Positions 35,323 through 47,965 of a stretch of DNA of 64,000 bases are shown here, in pieces; within the stretch, counting starts at the first letter, position 1; every line of letters begins with the position of its first letter. The stretch is taken from the NCBI RefSeq assembly GCF_012489685.1, contig NC_080041.1, positions 26,401,780-26,465,779 of the forward strand, written 5' to 3'. This stretch comes from Lotus japonicus (taxonomy: Eukaryota > Streptophyta > Magnoliopsida > Fabales > Fabaceae). Position numbers and translations under genes: made by a program. Below the pieces are notes generated by a model, which had not been told where the DNA came from, made no database searches, and saw nothing but the letters and a program-made list of their open reading frames with translations.

Positions 35323-36900
35323 AGGGAGAGTTTGTGAAACCTTGGGGGCAAACCTGTCATTAAACAATTAATTCCAAAAACTATGAAGCTTGACCATGGA
35401 TATTTTAGTAAAAATGTATTTTATTTCACTTAGATTGAATCTTAGCCTTCCGTTTCATTGCAATCTCATTGCCTTTTTGCATTCCCAAATGCATTCACTA
35501 AACTTAATTGTAAAAATCAATGCATTCATTCATATGGGGTCCTAAAAACCTTTCAAGAAACCTTCAATATTCTTCAGTTTTTGTAAACCTTCCATCTTCT
35601 TCAAAGCTTAAACTACAAGTATAAATACCCCTTTGCTCCATAGTTTTTTTTTGCCATTTTTCTTACCTTTATCTTTGCTTTTTATATGGTTTATAGTAGA
35701 TTCGGTCATAGGCACTTCATGCTTGATCAAACTCCCAAATGGTGAATGATTTTTCACTATATCTTTTGCCTTTTCCTTCTATTATATTATTTCTTTGTCT
35801 TTTGCCAATTTTTTAAAAAGTGAGTGTGTCTATCAACGTTTGAGCTTCTAATTTATAATATTATAATTTGGTTTTTGTTGATTTCAGGTTCAAACTGTGC
35901 CAGTGGAGAAGAGGATAAATTAGATTGTTATGAGGAAACAAGTAAAGTAAGACACATGTGTAAAGAAATTATGATTTGAAAGTTATCTAATAAATTTGTA
36001 TTTCTTTCCTTTAACTTTCATGCTTGAGTTTAAAAATTGTTATTTTATTGGGTGAAGACTCAACTTGCATCATTTTTTGACGTGGCTTTGAAACACAATA
36101 ATAAAAATTTGTGTTTGGAATTTGGTTCAAAAAATCAAGATGAAGGAACTCTTGCTTCCATAGTTGAACAACTTGGAAGATAAACTGAATTGCCTAGGAA
36201 AATGCACGCTATGAAGGTAGTTGCTGCAACAGTTACGATACAATTGCTGAGGATGACCAAGCTTCCAATTCATGATTATTATCTTTACATGATGTGGTAT
36301 CTATTCCTTCACTCTTCTTATACTTTTTTTATCCTTAAAAAATTCATATCATTTTCTCTCATCCATATATTGTTCTAATATGGGCAAGAATTTGAGTTAA
36401 GTATTTCAAGTGATTTGTTCTATTGGTAGCGAAAAAGAATGATAGATATCCAACTACAAAAAGACACATACATCTTTAGAAGTGTGGTCTAAAGAAGAAT
36501 GAAATAGACGAAGGTTGAAGACCCCAACATTGTTCATCAAGGTTTTGTAAGTTCGTGGAAGAAGATTGAAAACTCTGGTGGCTCATTAAGTCTCTGTAGT
36601 GCAAGGCTTGTTATGAAAATCATAAGAGTATGGCAGACAATGAAACAAAGTTGGAGGGGTAGTGATGCAGAGAAATGTTAAAACAACAAGTGCATCAATT
36701 TGAATTACTCCAAACAAATATTAAATCTAGAAATTTTACTTAAATTTGATAGAAGAATATTCAAGTTCATTGGTATATTGTTTCTTTTTATTTATATTAT
36801 TAGGAATTATAATAGTAAAAGTTGTACATATTAATATGTATTTATTAACATAATAGAAATTTAACACTAAAATTGAAACACAATGGGTTGAAGAATATAA
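35323..36900 (+). other. Left internal part of Helitron H3
   Basis: It begins with the terminal block GGGAGAGTTTGTG...GGGGGCAAACC that is shared in inverted orientation with 43400-43508. The rest contains scattered exon-like stretches (for example near 36100-36320) with no recognisable domain. No real gene can be supported. Confidence 0.4.
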
Positions 36901-38079
36901 TAGAGAAGTTGATTGAAACTAATGCGTTATCCATGTCCTTAAGTAATGAAGCATATCTATCTATCTATCTATATATATACTAGTATTTTTCACCTGTGCG
37001 ATGCACGGGGGATATCCACTTTTGTATCTTTATGACTTTTTTTAAAGATATTTTACGGATTATTAGAACAATTTTTTTTTTAGATATAACGAACCAAAAT
37101 TTGTAAGTTTTTTTTTTATTTTGTACATCGGAAAGAAGTTTTTTTATTGAATGTTTGTTTTGGTTTTTTGAGTTACTATTCTTTTATCTTATTTATCCTC
37201 GTCTTGTGACCCGTGCGTTGCACTGGGTATTTGTTTTTATTGGAAAATTTTTACTGTTAGTAATGTAAGTAATTAGTTATTTCACCAGGGTTTGAATTTG
37301 ATCCCTCACCCTTTATTCTCCACAACTCTTATGTCTTCTAACTCGTTACTTGACCTAACCCTCGAGAACATTCTTTTTTCTTTTAAGCGTTAAATTTTTC
37401 AAAGTCAATGTTTTTTTTACGTTTAGTAAAAGAAAGTTTTTGAACCAAACCCGAGTCGAGTGCTCGATCCTTAGGAGCCGCACTCATGGAGAGGCCTTTA
37501 ACTTTCACCACATCCAAGTTGAAATTGCGAGCGCAATTTAATACACCAAAAATAAAATTTTATAAATTTAATGAAAGAAATTAATTTTAGATATAACAAA
37601 ATATAAATTTAGAAGTTTTATTTTGGGATTAATTTATCATGTCTCGCTGCCATCACGAACACAATTGCCTTTAATTTGTCGTCGCCATCAGTGAAGGACG
37701 CGCCAGTGATTGTGGCATTTGTGGTGGCAGCAGTGAGGCTTGAGTGTTAGCAGTGATTGTGGCAACGACAAACACGACGACAGTGAAAATGAAAACAAAA
37801 AGTCAAAAATACATGTTTGCTAAATTTTGAAAATGAAATCTGAAAATGTTTTCACAAACCATGGTTTCATTAAAATGTTTTCCAACGTTTTTCCTCAAAT
37901 TTAATTGGGATTATATAATAGAAAGCAATATGAAATATATTAATTCGAATACAATTAAAATGACCAATTTCTATTAATTTTATCCCTTAATTGATATTTT
38001 TATTACTAAACAGTTAAAAAAACTAAGCGTAGGTGAAAATGTTTTTTTGAAATAAATAGGTTTTGTCCAAAAATAAATA

Positions 38080-39560
38080 AATAGGTGAAAAGGTTAGTAG
38101 AAAGTTTATTGTTACATTCATATCAAATTTAATGTAATCTTTAAAATATATCAATGTAAGAATCCTAAACTTTAATTGCTTAAGATTAATATTAATATTA
38201 ATTTACATATTTTGTTAATCCAAAATAATTTGGCATGTCCTATAGAATTCCATAACTGATACCAAGTTTTTTAAGATTCATATTAATTACTACACTATAT
38301 AAATCAAAAATAAATTGTCATGTCCTATGGAATTCCTTAAATAATTTTTTTATTTGGTTTCTTACTAATATTAAATAAAAAATCATAATAAATTTAGTTG
38401 TAGGTCAAAGGATTAGCAGAAAGTTTATTTTTGCATTATATCCAATGTAATTCACTAACTGATATTAACCTCATTATTTGGTGAAGGTGTAAGGGTTAGT
38501 CCTCACTAACAAAATTTGGTGAAGGTGAAAGGGTTAGTCAAATATTTATTTTGGCATTCATATCAAATTAACGTTAAACATCTACCTTTAATTTTTAACT
38601 ATTATTATTAATATTAATTAAAATATTATATAAATAAAAAATAATTTAGCATGTTCTATGGAGTTCTTTTTTTTTTGAAAAATCAAGAGAAATATTATAA
38701 ATATAGAAAATGCGTTGGGAACAAACCTCCCAAGTAGTTGAACCATGTTCTATGGAGTTATATCAGTAATATTAACTTTTTTATTTAGTGCGTAATTAAT
38801 ATTAACTAAACAATAAATAAAAAATTGCAAGTGAAAGGGTTGTGAATTGATGACGATTAATATCAATATAAATATTAATTAATATATTATATAAATAGAA
38901 ATTATTTTATCACGTTCAATGAATTTATTTCTTGGAAATTCACTTTTTAAGATTATTAATTAATATAACTGTAAAAGATTACAATACCTTTTGGAATACC
39001 ATAACTGACATTAACCTTTTATTTTGGCGATTAATTTTTACATTCTTTAATAATATACTAATCAATATATTATAGAAATATAAACTAATTGATCATGTCT
39101 TATGGAATTTCATAACTGATATTTCGAAAATGAAAGACTAATAGTTGTAAGGGGAAGGTTTAGTGAATTTTTTTGTTAGCATTGATATGACATCTAATGT
39201 TAAAACCCTTTAGTTTCTAATTTTAATATTAATTTTAACTAATATATTGAATAAATATTAAATGATTAATCATGTCAACTTAAATTTAATGTTAATTAAA
39301 TCCTTAACCTTCGATGGTTAAATATTATTAATAAATTTAATAATATAGTATGTATAAAAAATTATAATATGCCCGAATATATCTCAAGTAGTAAGAGTTA
39401 TGGTACATGTGGGTTGGGTGAGGGAGATTCAGTGATCAATTCCTGGAATGTGAAATTTATCTTTATTTATCTTTCCGATGTAAAAAAAAAAAATCCTATG
39501 GAATTATGAAACTGGTGTTAACTTTTTTATTTAATCTGTAACTAATATTAACTAAACACT
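38080..39560. repeat. Degenerate dispersed repeat array inside H2
   Basis: The motif CATGTCCTATGGAATT with an adjoining ATAACTGATATTAAC-type stretch recurs in diverged form near 38234, 38319, 38650, 38743, 38980, 39093 and 39494, at irregular spacing. It looks like an old tandem array broken by later insertions. No coding frame is visible. Confidence 0.5.
39371..39492 (+). mobile_element. SINE-like element
   Basis: It has a box-A-like TCTCAAGTAGTAAGAG, a box-B-like GATCAATTCCTGG about 60 bp later, and a terminal run of A residues (39481-39492). It is similar in order and sequence to 39811-39915, suggesting a tRNA-derived SINE family. Confidence 0.45.
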
Positions 39561-39672
39561 AACGTATATGAGGGTACTTTAAAAAATAAACGTATATGAG
39601 AATGTAACTAATATTAACTAAACACTAACGTATATGAGGATACTTTAAAAAATAAATGTATATGAGAATGAA
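39541..39672 (+). repeat. 66-bp tandem duplication
   Basis: Two nearly identical 66-bp units start ACTAATATTAACTAAACAC at 39541 and 39607. The two differ at only a few bases. Confidence 0.88.
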
Positions 39673-39810
39673 TGTATCTGTGTGATATATTACAACATAT
39701 AGTAATTTATAAATTAGTAATATGATAAATTACATATTAATTATTTCAAAATATACTTTTTTTAAAGTGAATATATATATTATTTCTTATTCAAATTCTA
39801 ATAAGTTTGT

Positions 39811-39915
39811 CCCGAAGGATGACTCAAGTGGTAAGATGGGTATGGAAAGGAAAAATCTAGAGATCAATTTCTGGATGGTATAATGTATTATTCCAATGCA
39901 CCAAAATAAAAAAAA
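39811..39915 (+). mobile_element. SINE-like element, second copy
   Basis: GACTCAAGTGGTAAGATGGG resembles a tRNA box A, GATCAATTTCTGG resembles box B, and the element ends in an A-rich tail. It shares this layout with 39371-39492. Confidence 0.45.
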
Positions 39916-40159
39916 TTCTAAAAGCCAGCACCCCATAAAAAGTTTCTTTTAATTTGCAAATAATTATCAATTTTGTATATTCATATAGTGCAAAACAATA
40001 TTTGAATTTCACCAATAAGGATCAATGCACTCTTTCAATTAACCTGGTACCATCCATTATACAACGCAAAAGTCTTTATTAAGGATCATTACATTTTTCT
40101 ATTATACAACACTGGTTAAGTTTCAATCAATAGCAATACAAAACATAAAAAGCTCAACA

Positions 40160-43100
40160 AATTCTCTTTTTTTTTTTTCAGGGGGAGGATAGGGAGGTCA
40201 CACAACAGGTAATCACAATGATACTACACAACAATATTTCAATCCTTTCTTGATGATAATAGTCAAATCCATATCCCACGATGATGCTGCTCTCTCCTTG
40301 TACCAAGCTCTGAATTTTTTTGTGGCTGACCTCAGTCCTGTCAAATTAAAATCCCTATGGTTTATAGCATCCAAGATCTACCCATTTTGAAACTCCTCTT
40401 TGTCTCTTAATTGAGAGGCTTGGATATTCTCAGAGCCTCAAAGGGATGCACTGGTGTTGTTCCCAATTTAATTAGAACATATTACTAATGAAGTCCTCTG
40501 GTTCCTGCATAATGGATGTTCCCTGAGACACCAATTTACAACAGTAAAATAGATTTTTTCATATTCAGTAAAATTATCAAATGATGCTAAGTTTTAGGAA
40601 AGATTTTTGCAAGTTTGGACATAGAGAAGAGAAATTTGAGTGGTATACAATCTTCAGAACTTATGGCCATGCTTTATAATGTACGTACAATTTTGATTAG
40701 TCGTCAATTTTGGCATGGAGACTTATAGCAGAATGTGTAGAGTTTCAAGTTTGCCAGGAGTAACTAATGAAATAATTCTTCAAGGAAAGTGTAGAGTTTG
40801 AACTTTGAAGTTTGCACACAAATAGAAAAGGATCAGGAAAAGTCATAAATAAAGCAAAATAAAAGAAGAGTTTATACCGCTGTTGAAGACGCTGACTGTG
40901 ATGGACGCCTCTCAATAAACACTCTATTCCCTTTCCTTCTCTTTCAATCTTCCACCTCTAGTCCAAAATCAAAAGATAAATGCACATTAAAATAGAAGTG
41001 GAATCCATAATAAGAAGTTAAGTTAAATAAAAGAAACCTTGTATCAAAAGATTGAATAAAAGAAGCAGACATATATCACATTTTTCAGCCTAGTTTATCT
41101 GAAGAACTAATAACAAATCATGTTCTTATACAAATTTCATAGTTGATCTACCAACAAACTTTCACAAAAACAACTTTTTTAATCAAACTCTTCCTTTGTT
41201 GAGCAATAAAAATATGGCAAACATCTACCAACACTTGAATTCCTTTATCCTGAGCACTGAGTTTTTCAGCAGCCACATCAACATTTTGCTGCTTAATTCA
41301 ACCAAACGAAAAAAAGACTTTCCAGTTCATTAGCCATTCATCAACAGAATCTATGCCCTCATCTAGCCGCTTCCATAGTATAGATGAGTAGCGTGTTGCC
41401 TCAAGTTAGCAACACCTCGATGCACCTCCGATCCACTGCTGTTCCCTCCTTCCCCAATCTTTATGTAAAACATTTGTTTTCTTACCCTTGCCATGAAATG
41501 TCGAACAATCAGTAGAGAAAATGATTAGAAGCAGTGGCAAGTTAATGTTTACCTTAGAAGCATTCATTTGCTTTACTTTCATGACAGTAGCCACCGTCGG
41601 TTCAAACTCACCTTTTCAACTGGAATAAGAAGGGAATATAATAATAAAGATATTGAGAACTTCACACCTTTGCAATATAGAAAATTCTCTCTGCCATATT
41701 TTCTAAAACATTTGGATTAAATAATCCAATGGAAAAAATTGATACTTACATTAACCACATCATAAACTCTATGTAGAACACCGGTCTACAATTAACAGAA
41801 GTCTTCAAAGAAACAACATGCAACAGGGTAATATGATGAGCCAATTAAGAACTGCACCATCTTCTAACCCAGCTCATAGCCTGCACTCTTTTCTATGTTT
41901 TCATCCGGATATGGAGGCTGCTTGAAGTAGCTGATAAAAAGAAGTTCAAGAAATGTCAAATTAAATAAAAACTACGCAAGCAAAGATATTGAGTTGAAGA
42001 GAATTAGTAGCAGCTCAAAAAAACTGAGTACGCATACACTGATGCGGAAGCTTTTCTTATACAAATTAAAGAGTCCCTTATGTGATTATCAATTGAACCC
42101 ATAATAAGAACAATTGAGTGATCTCAAAGGGAAAAACAATTAGGTTGCAGTTAACCCAAGATTAGTTGGAGATTTACTCTTATCATAAAGAATTGAATAT
42201 ATAGGACAATAGTGCCAAACTTTCTGTTACATCAGGTTTTAGATTCTTTTGATTCTTATTAGAGGTGCCAGAGAGCCCCACACCCATCTGAACAATGGGA
42301 AAATAAAACATACTCTTCTTTGAACCCAAAACTTGGATTGCAAAGGCTCAAATCCAGCTCATAGTGCAACAAAAAGTACCTGAAAGTTAAAAACTTTCTA
42401 GAATATCACAGATATTGGAAGGAGTGAAATTGTTGGTAAAAAATCAATAGTGGTATGTGAGCAGCAGAGATAGAAGAAACTGCACAAAAGAACCTCCTCC
42501 TGATCTTTCTTTTGCTGGTTTAGATCCTTTAAAAAGAAGTTATGATGAATAGATTGAATAATGAGGAATAAGAGGGGAAAGATAGATGTTAAACCATAAT
42601 TAAATTTATAAAAAGATGAAGCAGCAGAGGGGGATGAGTAAGAAATTAGGGATTATTTAGCTAAGGGAGTCCAACATGTGTGTAACCAAATGAAAGACTC
42701 ATAATCTACAAAATGATGGAAAAAACACTCCTTTTTATGGGAAAGCAAACAGAAAAATGGTGAAAGTTCTTACCTTGGGAACAGAAGAGAATGTGATCGG
42801 TGAGCTTCAAAGGAAGACAGAATGGTACCCTGCGGAATTGGTTTAATTTGCCCAAAAAAAGTAGAATAAATAAAATGAAATGAGTTTGGGATGAAGAACA
42901 TGTCAAATCCATATCCATAACCACATGAACAAAGGTTTGCACGAATGAGTTGCACGGAAGGAAACAATGGAGAAAAGGCCAAAGCAATACAAAACAATGG
43001 GATATTTTTAAAAAACTCACCGAAAACTGAAGTTCCAAATGGACGAAACAGTTTCCTCAGTTCGCCATCGACGATGGCACAGGTTGTGTCCTCTAGATCT

Positions 43101-43380
43101 TCTGTCCCAACCACTTAAAGAGAGGGCCTTGCGATGTAATGGGGAGAGGAATCTCTGGCCTCAACATCGCAAACAAAGAAACAGAAGAGGGAGAGAGGCG
43201 AAGAGAGTGAAGATGGAGAGTGGAGACATTCCAACTTCCAAGTGAATGGAAAAGACGGACAGCTGAGAAACAAAACGGAAGCGAATGGAAAACAAAACGG
43301 AAGGCTGAGGGAACAGAAAAGAGCAAAAGAAACGTAAGAAAAGGGAAATTGTGATTGAGGAATAAACGGCTAGGATCGAA
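40160..43380 (-). other. Gene-fragment-like interior of Helitron H2
   Basis: This is the less AT-rich part of H2. On the minus strand it has exon-like stretches bounded by splice-like sites. The clearest is 43114-43021, which encodes M-V-G-T-E-D-L-E-D-T-T-C-A-I-V-D and ends at TTTTCG|GTGAGT. A 62-residue ORF at 41594-41406 and other short ORFs are not recognisable. The pattern suits captured host-gene fragments, which Helitrons often carry. No parent gene is recognised. Confidence 0.35.
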
Positions 43381-43508
43381 TCTTTAGGAAATAATGTGTA
43401 CTTTTACTAAAATGTCCATGCTAAAAATTATATTGCTGTGCATTAAGGTGTTGAATGACTGGTTTGCCCCCAATGCTGCACAAACTCTCACTTTATAGAG
43501 TTTATAGA

Positions 43509-43566
43509 TGTAAAGGAGACTTGAGTTTTTTGCTCTCCTTTACATTAAATGCATTAAATAGTAAAA

Positions 43567-43636
<70 letters not shown>

Positions 43637-43808
43637 TTCTTTTATATTAATATCTTTAATAATAAAATTAAATAAATTTTTTAAGTCATAATCTATTCAA
43701 CTACATACTAAATTGTAAAAGCCACTTTGAACCTTTGTATGAAATACATTAAATTAAAATATTAAAAATGAATAAAATTGTTTAAGTCATTAGCTATTCA
43801 ACTACGTA
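43509..43808 (+). repeat. First (interrupted) H1 5'-terminal unit
   Basis: It matches 43821-44050 over its whole length apart from an inserted poly(A) run. It begins with the inverted repeat TGTAAAGGAG / CTCCTTTACA separated by 16 bp. Confidence 0.9.
43570..43633. repeat. Poly(A) run of 64 bases
   Basis: An uninterrupted run of 64 A lies in the first H1 terminal unit at a point where the second unit reads directly AAAATATTTC. It is therefore an insertion or expansion specific to one of two sister repeats. Confidence 0.95.
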
Positions 43809-43820
43809 TCTATATATATA

Positions 43821-43856
43821 TGTAAAGGAGACTTGAGTTTTTTGCTCTCCTTTACA
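43821..43856. repeat. Inverted repeat at the H1 5' end
   Basis: TGTAAAGGAG and its reverse complement CTCCTTTACA, 16 bp apart, form a potential hairpin next to the Helitron 5' end. The same structure is at 43509-43544. Confidence 0.8.
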
Positions 43857-45933
43857 TTAAATGCATTAAATAGTAAAATATTTCTTTTATATTAATATCT
43901 TTAATAATAAAATTAAATAAATTTTTAAGTCATAATCTATTCAACTACATACTAAATTGTAAAAGCCACTTTGAACCTTTGTATGAAATACATTAAATTA
44001 AAATATTAAAAATGAATAAAATTGTTTAAGTCATTAGCTATTCAACTACGTACTAAATGTAAAACTCACTTGAAAGTTTGTTACAAATACATCAAGAAAT
44101 AAAAAAAATCATTTTGTATTATATACTTTAAAATAAAACCAGATCAACAAAATTTACAACGCAATAAGTTAATCAACTACCAACTGATTTTTGTGTTTGT
44201 TGTATAAGGTAGAACAGGACATAACACTTTAGTTCTTTAAAAAAGTGTGAAACAAAAAAGAATGAAACAAACACTAATAAAAAAAATCACACTGATGTTT
44301 ATGGACAAAAAAAGTACATTGATAAAAGTACTCATAATTTACATGTGGACAATTTTAATTAGTTAATAAAAAATAATTTATATAAAGAAATATCTTAATA
44401 TATAAAACATTAATTGATTTAAAAAAATATGTATGGATGCTTGATTTCCCTTAAGCAATGTCTCAGGTTCGAGTTTTGTGAATAAAAAAACTTCGCTGAA
44501 AGAGTTAACTCCACGATATTGTGAAAATTCTCAGCTCAAGCAGGATTGCATAAAGAAGGATTCCTCTGGAGGAGGATACACGTAAGCCCAAAAAAGAGTT
44601 CAAAAATATTTGTTTGTGGTAAGAAGTTTAATATGAGTTAATATAATGATTTAAAAATATTTGTTTACTTAAAAAAAACTAAAAAAAAATATATTAGTCA
44701 TAATATTTTTATTTTTTAATTTAATTAATGTAAAAAAATTCACTAAATACATTAAGAAGTAAAAGCGTCCTACATTTGTATTAAAAATACATGAACCAAT
44801 AGGAAAGATTTTAACCATTTTTTGATAATCTGATTTAATTTTCTGGGTTTTGAAGAAGAGTGATGAAGATGTGGAAAGAAGAGATAAAGAGAATATTTTT
44901 CGGGGTTTTAAAATTTTTTTCCCATAAATTAAACCTATAAGTTTTTGGATGGAATTGGATGGAAGACCAAAGTTGCTAACGGAGAACAATGTTGGGGTAA
45001 TAAAGTGCAATTAAAATTTGTTAGGGATCAAAATCTTAAGAAATGTAAAAGTGGGGACCAAATATGCAATTAGACCTAATAAAATAAAAAACCGAAAAAA
45101 CTCTATTGTGAAAATCTTTCAACTATCTACATTAATTAATAACATTTATAAACTTAAAAATTGACTTAAATTTTGCTTTAGTAAAAAATATCAAGAATTA
45201 AACTTGACTTAGAATAAAATAATATCATCAAAAAATAATTTAGATAAAACATGTTAAATTTAAAAATGACACTATGAGGCATTTACTATTAACTATAATG
45301 TATGTGTGTCTTATTTGAAAAAACAATCTCCATATAATTTTTTGATTTTGTTATATATTAGTAAAGACGATTTTGAGGAAGCTTAATAGAGAAAAAAAAA
45401 ATTATCACAAAAGTTGAATAAATTTAAGTTATATCTTATTATAGTTGTAAAAGATAAAATTACTTTATTGTTCTCCATTTTGACAAGTGTAAACCAGTTT
45501 GAGAAATTGTGGTTGACCCTCCTAAAATATGACTTTCTCAGTAAAAGGTATAAAAATATGTTCATACAAGTTATTTGATGGTATTAAAAACTTATTGCTG
45601 AATTTTTTTTGTTACAAATTGACTAGATTATTTTTCAAATTATTAAATAAAAATATCATTATATTTTTAAAACTATTCAATTTTAATTAATAAATATTAA
45701 TTATTTAATTAGAGTAATATTAATTATTTATACAAATAGAACTCTAATACTATTTACTGAAATGTTTTTTTTTAATTATTGAAATGTCTAAACACAATTA
45801 TTATTTTTGTATTAATTTAAGCGATGATCATTTTATACAATCTTAAAAATATTGTAAATAAACCCGTACAACGTGTTATATCTATTGTATAAAAATATTG
45901 TAAGTAAACCCATGCAACGCACAGGTATTACAT
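43857..45933 (+). other. Interior of Helitron H1, non-coding
   Basis: Very AT-rich with no credible gene. The last 90 bp contain two tandem versions of the 3' end (about 45845-45888 and 45890-45937), each with AAAATATTGTAA, a CCC-TRCAAC-like stem and an ATATCT or ACATCT ending. Only the second ends in CTAG. Confidence 0.6.
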
Positions 45934-46654
45934 CTAGTGTTAATTTGTTTAGGGTGCTTTTTGTAAATTGAAGTTTAGTTTTGTCTTTGAACCTCTTTGT
46001 ATAAAAGAATTGAATATTTTGTCTTAAAGAAGTTTAAAATTTATTATGACATGGGGTTGATACATTAAGGGACTAGATTATTTATGTTTTGGGGGGTTCT
46101 ATCTGGTGCTATACATTTTTCTCTTCGAACAAAGAATTTTAAATTGTTTAATATTTTTATTTGATATAAGGCAATAATTTAGTGGTTAATGCTTTTTTAT
46201 ATACATTTGGTGATTGTTAGTGGACAATGTTTATTTGCTTTCCCGATCTATTTTGTCGAGAGTCCAACGACCCTGTGCATTGCACCACTACATTAGATTG
46301 ATTGACAGCTCATGAGTTAAATAGAGTGAACTCTATGTTGTTTCAATTTTAAGAAAAATATATTAAAACACATATTTTGTTTCAAATAGATAAAATAAAT
46401 AAATAAATTGTTCTATGTTACTATTGCAAAAAATAAATAACAGACCAAGATATATAAATATAAATAATATTTTTAAATCTAATCATAAATGGATAAATTT
46501 ATATGAGTAATAGAACCTGAAACAATGTCATTTACATGGAATTTGGGTGAAGCTTGCAAGTGGATTGTAAATGGGTATAAGTTATAAAATTGAAGTGCAT
46601 TCAATAAATTTATAGTACATAAAATACAAAATTTTCAAGTTCCATTCTATATTA

Positions 46655-46939
46655 CTCCCTCTGTCCCCTATTATAAGTCACTTTTGACTACTTATCTTAG
46701 ATTAAGAAAAATAGTTAAAAGCAATAAATTTGTAAGACAAAAACATAGTCTTTCCAATGTCACCCTTAGAATTTCTCTCTCCAAATTAAAACTTTTCAAA
46801 TATAACTACCTCTTTCATCTTAAATATGAGGTTAGTATTTGAAACAAATATTAAATGTTGCATTGGTATCACAAAGTGACTTATAATTAGGGACAAAAAA
46901 AACTCAAAAAATGTGACTTATAAATGGGGACGGATGGAG
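46655..46939. mobile_element. Stowaway-type MITE
   Basis: 285 bp with inverted termini CTCCCTCTGTCCCC...GGGGACGGATGGAG, flanked by TA on both sides (46653-46654 and 46940-46941). The CTCCCTCCGTCCC-type terminus and TA duplication define Stowaway MITEs of the Tc1/mariner superfamily. The termini pair over about 28 bp, including TTATAAGTCAC. Confidence 0.9.
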
Positions 46940-47814
46940 TAATAATTATAATAATTGATGTCATAGTATATGACACTCATTTTTTTTATTGTAGTGGTAC
47001 GATGAAATACATAATATAAATGAGATATGCGAAAATGTTGGAAATTTTTTAAATTATAAGAATAATATATGAAACTTGATTAAAAATAATTTAAGAATAT
47101 TTAAGGAAGAAATGTCAGAGATGTAGATATGAGATATGTATCATACCAAAGTATATGTTCAAGTTAAAATAAATACAAACGTTATATTTTAAAAGAAAAA
47201 TTTCCTTTAATTTTAATTTCAAGTATCCAATATTAAAGTTTTAAATTAAAACAAATAAAAATTTTAATTTAATTTTAATTCATATTTTATTGATTTAAAA
47301 TTCAATTAGATTGAAATAAATGATTTAAATATCATTTACTCATAAAGCTAATGTAATTTATTGTCATTAAAATCACAACAATTAGAAATTTAATTAAATT
47401 TAATTAAATACCATTTAATCTATTTATATTTTGATTGTGTAATTGAATGAATAATTAAGGTTGATATAATAATTCTTGAGTTTAAATATCCCTTTAAAAT
47501 GTCTAATCATCACAAAAAATAAAGAATTAAATTCATGAGGCAAAAAACTTTTCACTTTCATAACTCCATATAACATGTGTAATATTTACATATATTTAAT
47601 ATCTAAAATGACATTCTTAACATTTAGTAATCATAGACCAAATAAAAAAAATAGATTTTTATGAGTGTAAACTAGAAAAAAAAATCTCATAAAAAATAAA
47701 CAATGTCATTTTAAAATAAAAAAAGGGTTCTTAGAATGATGCTTTATTTTGCATGACAAAGACTTCTTATGTAACGTAGAGGTGAGTGCATTTAAAACAA
47801 AGACTATATAAAAC

Positions 47815-47965
47815 ACTATTGTTCCACATAGTTAGCTCAAGTGATAAGAGTTATGAGACATAAAAGTTGGGTAAAATGAAGGATGAAGGTTTCAGGGTTC
47901 GAATCATGAGGAGTGACTAATTTACTAACATTACTAACAACTAACATTTCTCTATCAAAAAATAA
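47815..47965 (+). mobile_element. SINE-like element, third copy
   Basis: TAGCTCAAGTGATAAGAG (47833) resembles a tRNA box A and GGTTCGAATC (47896) a box B. The sequence ends in an A-rich run. The 63-bp box spacing is longer than in a tRNA, so this is a tRNA-derived repeat and not a tRNA gene. Confidence 0.45.

Larger units (their letters stand above)
36980..43508 (-). mobile_element. Inner Helitron (H2), inverted
   Basis: On the minus strand it starts A|TCTATAAACTCTATAAAG at 43508 and ends with hairpin CCCGTGC-ATC-GCACAGG (36993-37009) then CTAG|T at 36980. It sits inside the H1 terminal block between an A and a T. The uninterrupted form of that site is present at 43809-43830, showing an empty site. 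A second 3'-hairpin-like sequence lies at about 37209-37228. The 6.5 kb hold exon-like segments, SINEs and degenerate repeats but no Rep/helicase. Confidence 0.72.
36968..45937 (+). mobile_element. Middle Helitron (H1), interrupted by H2
   Basis: The terminal block TCTATATATATA-TGTAAAGGAG occurs twice: split as 36968-36979 plus 43509 onward, and intact at 43809-43830. The 3' end CTAG|T is at 45934-45937, preceded by a CCCATGC-AAC-GCACAGG stem-like element. A truncated first copy (about 312 bp when H2 is removed) is thus followed head-to-tail by a full 2.1-kb copy (43809-45937). No coding capacity is visible. Confidence 0.65.

Noticed and set aside
42706..43038. 110-codon minus-strand ORF in H2
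   Set aside because: It runs through a splice donor into intron-like, Phe/Leu-rich translation; only the part before the donor looks exonic.
47833..47905. Possible tRNA gene (box A and box B)
   Set aside because: The 63-bp spacing and poor pairing exclude a tRNA cloverleaf; a tRNA-derived SINE fits better.
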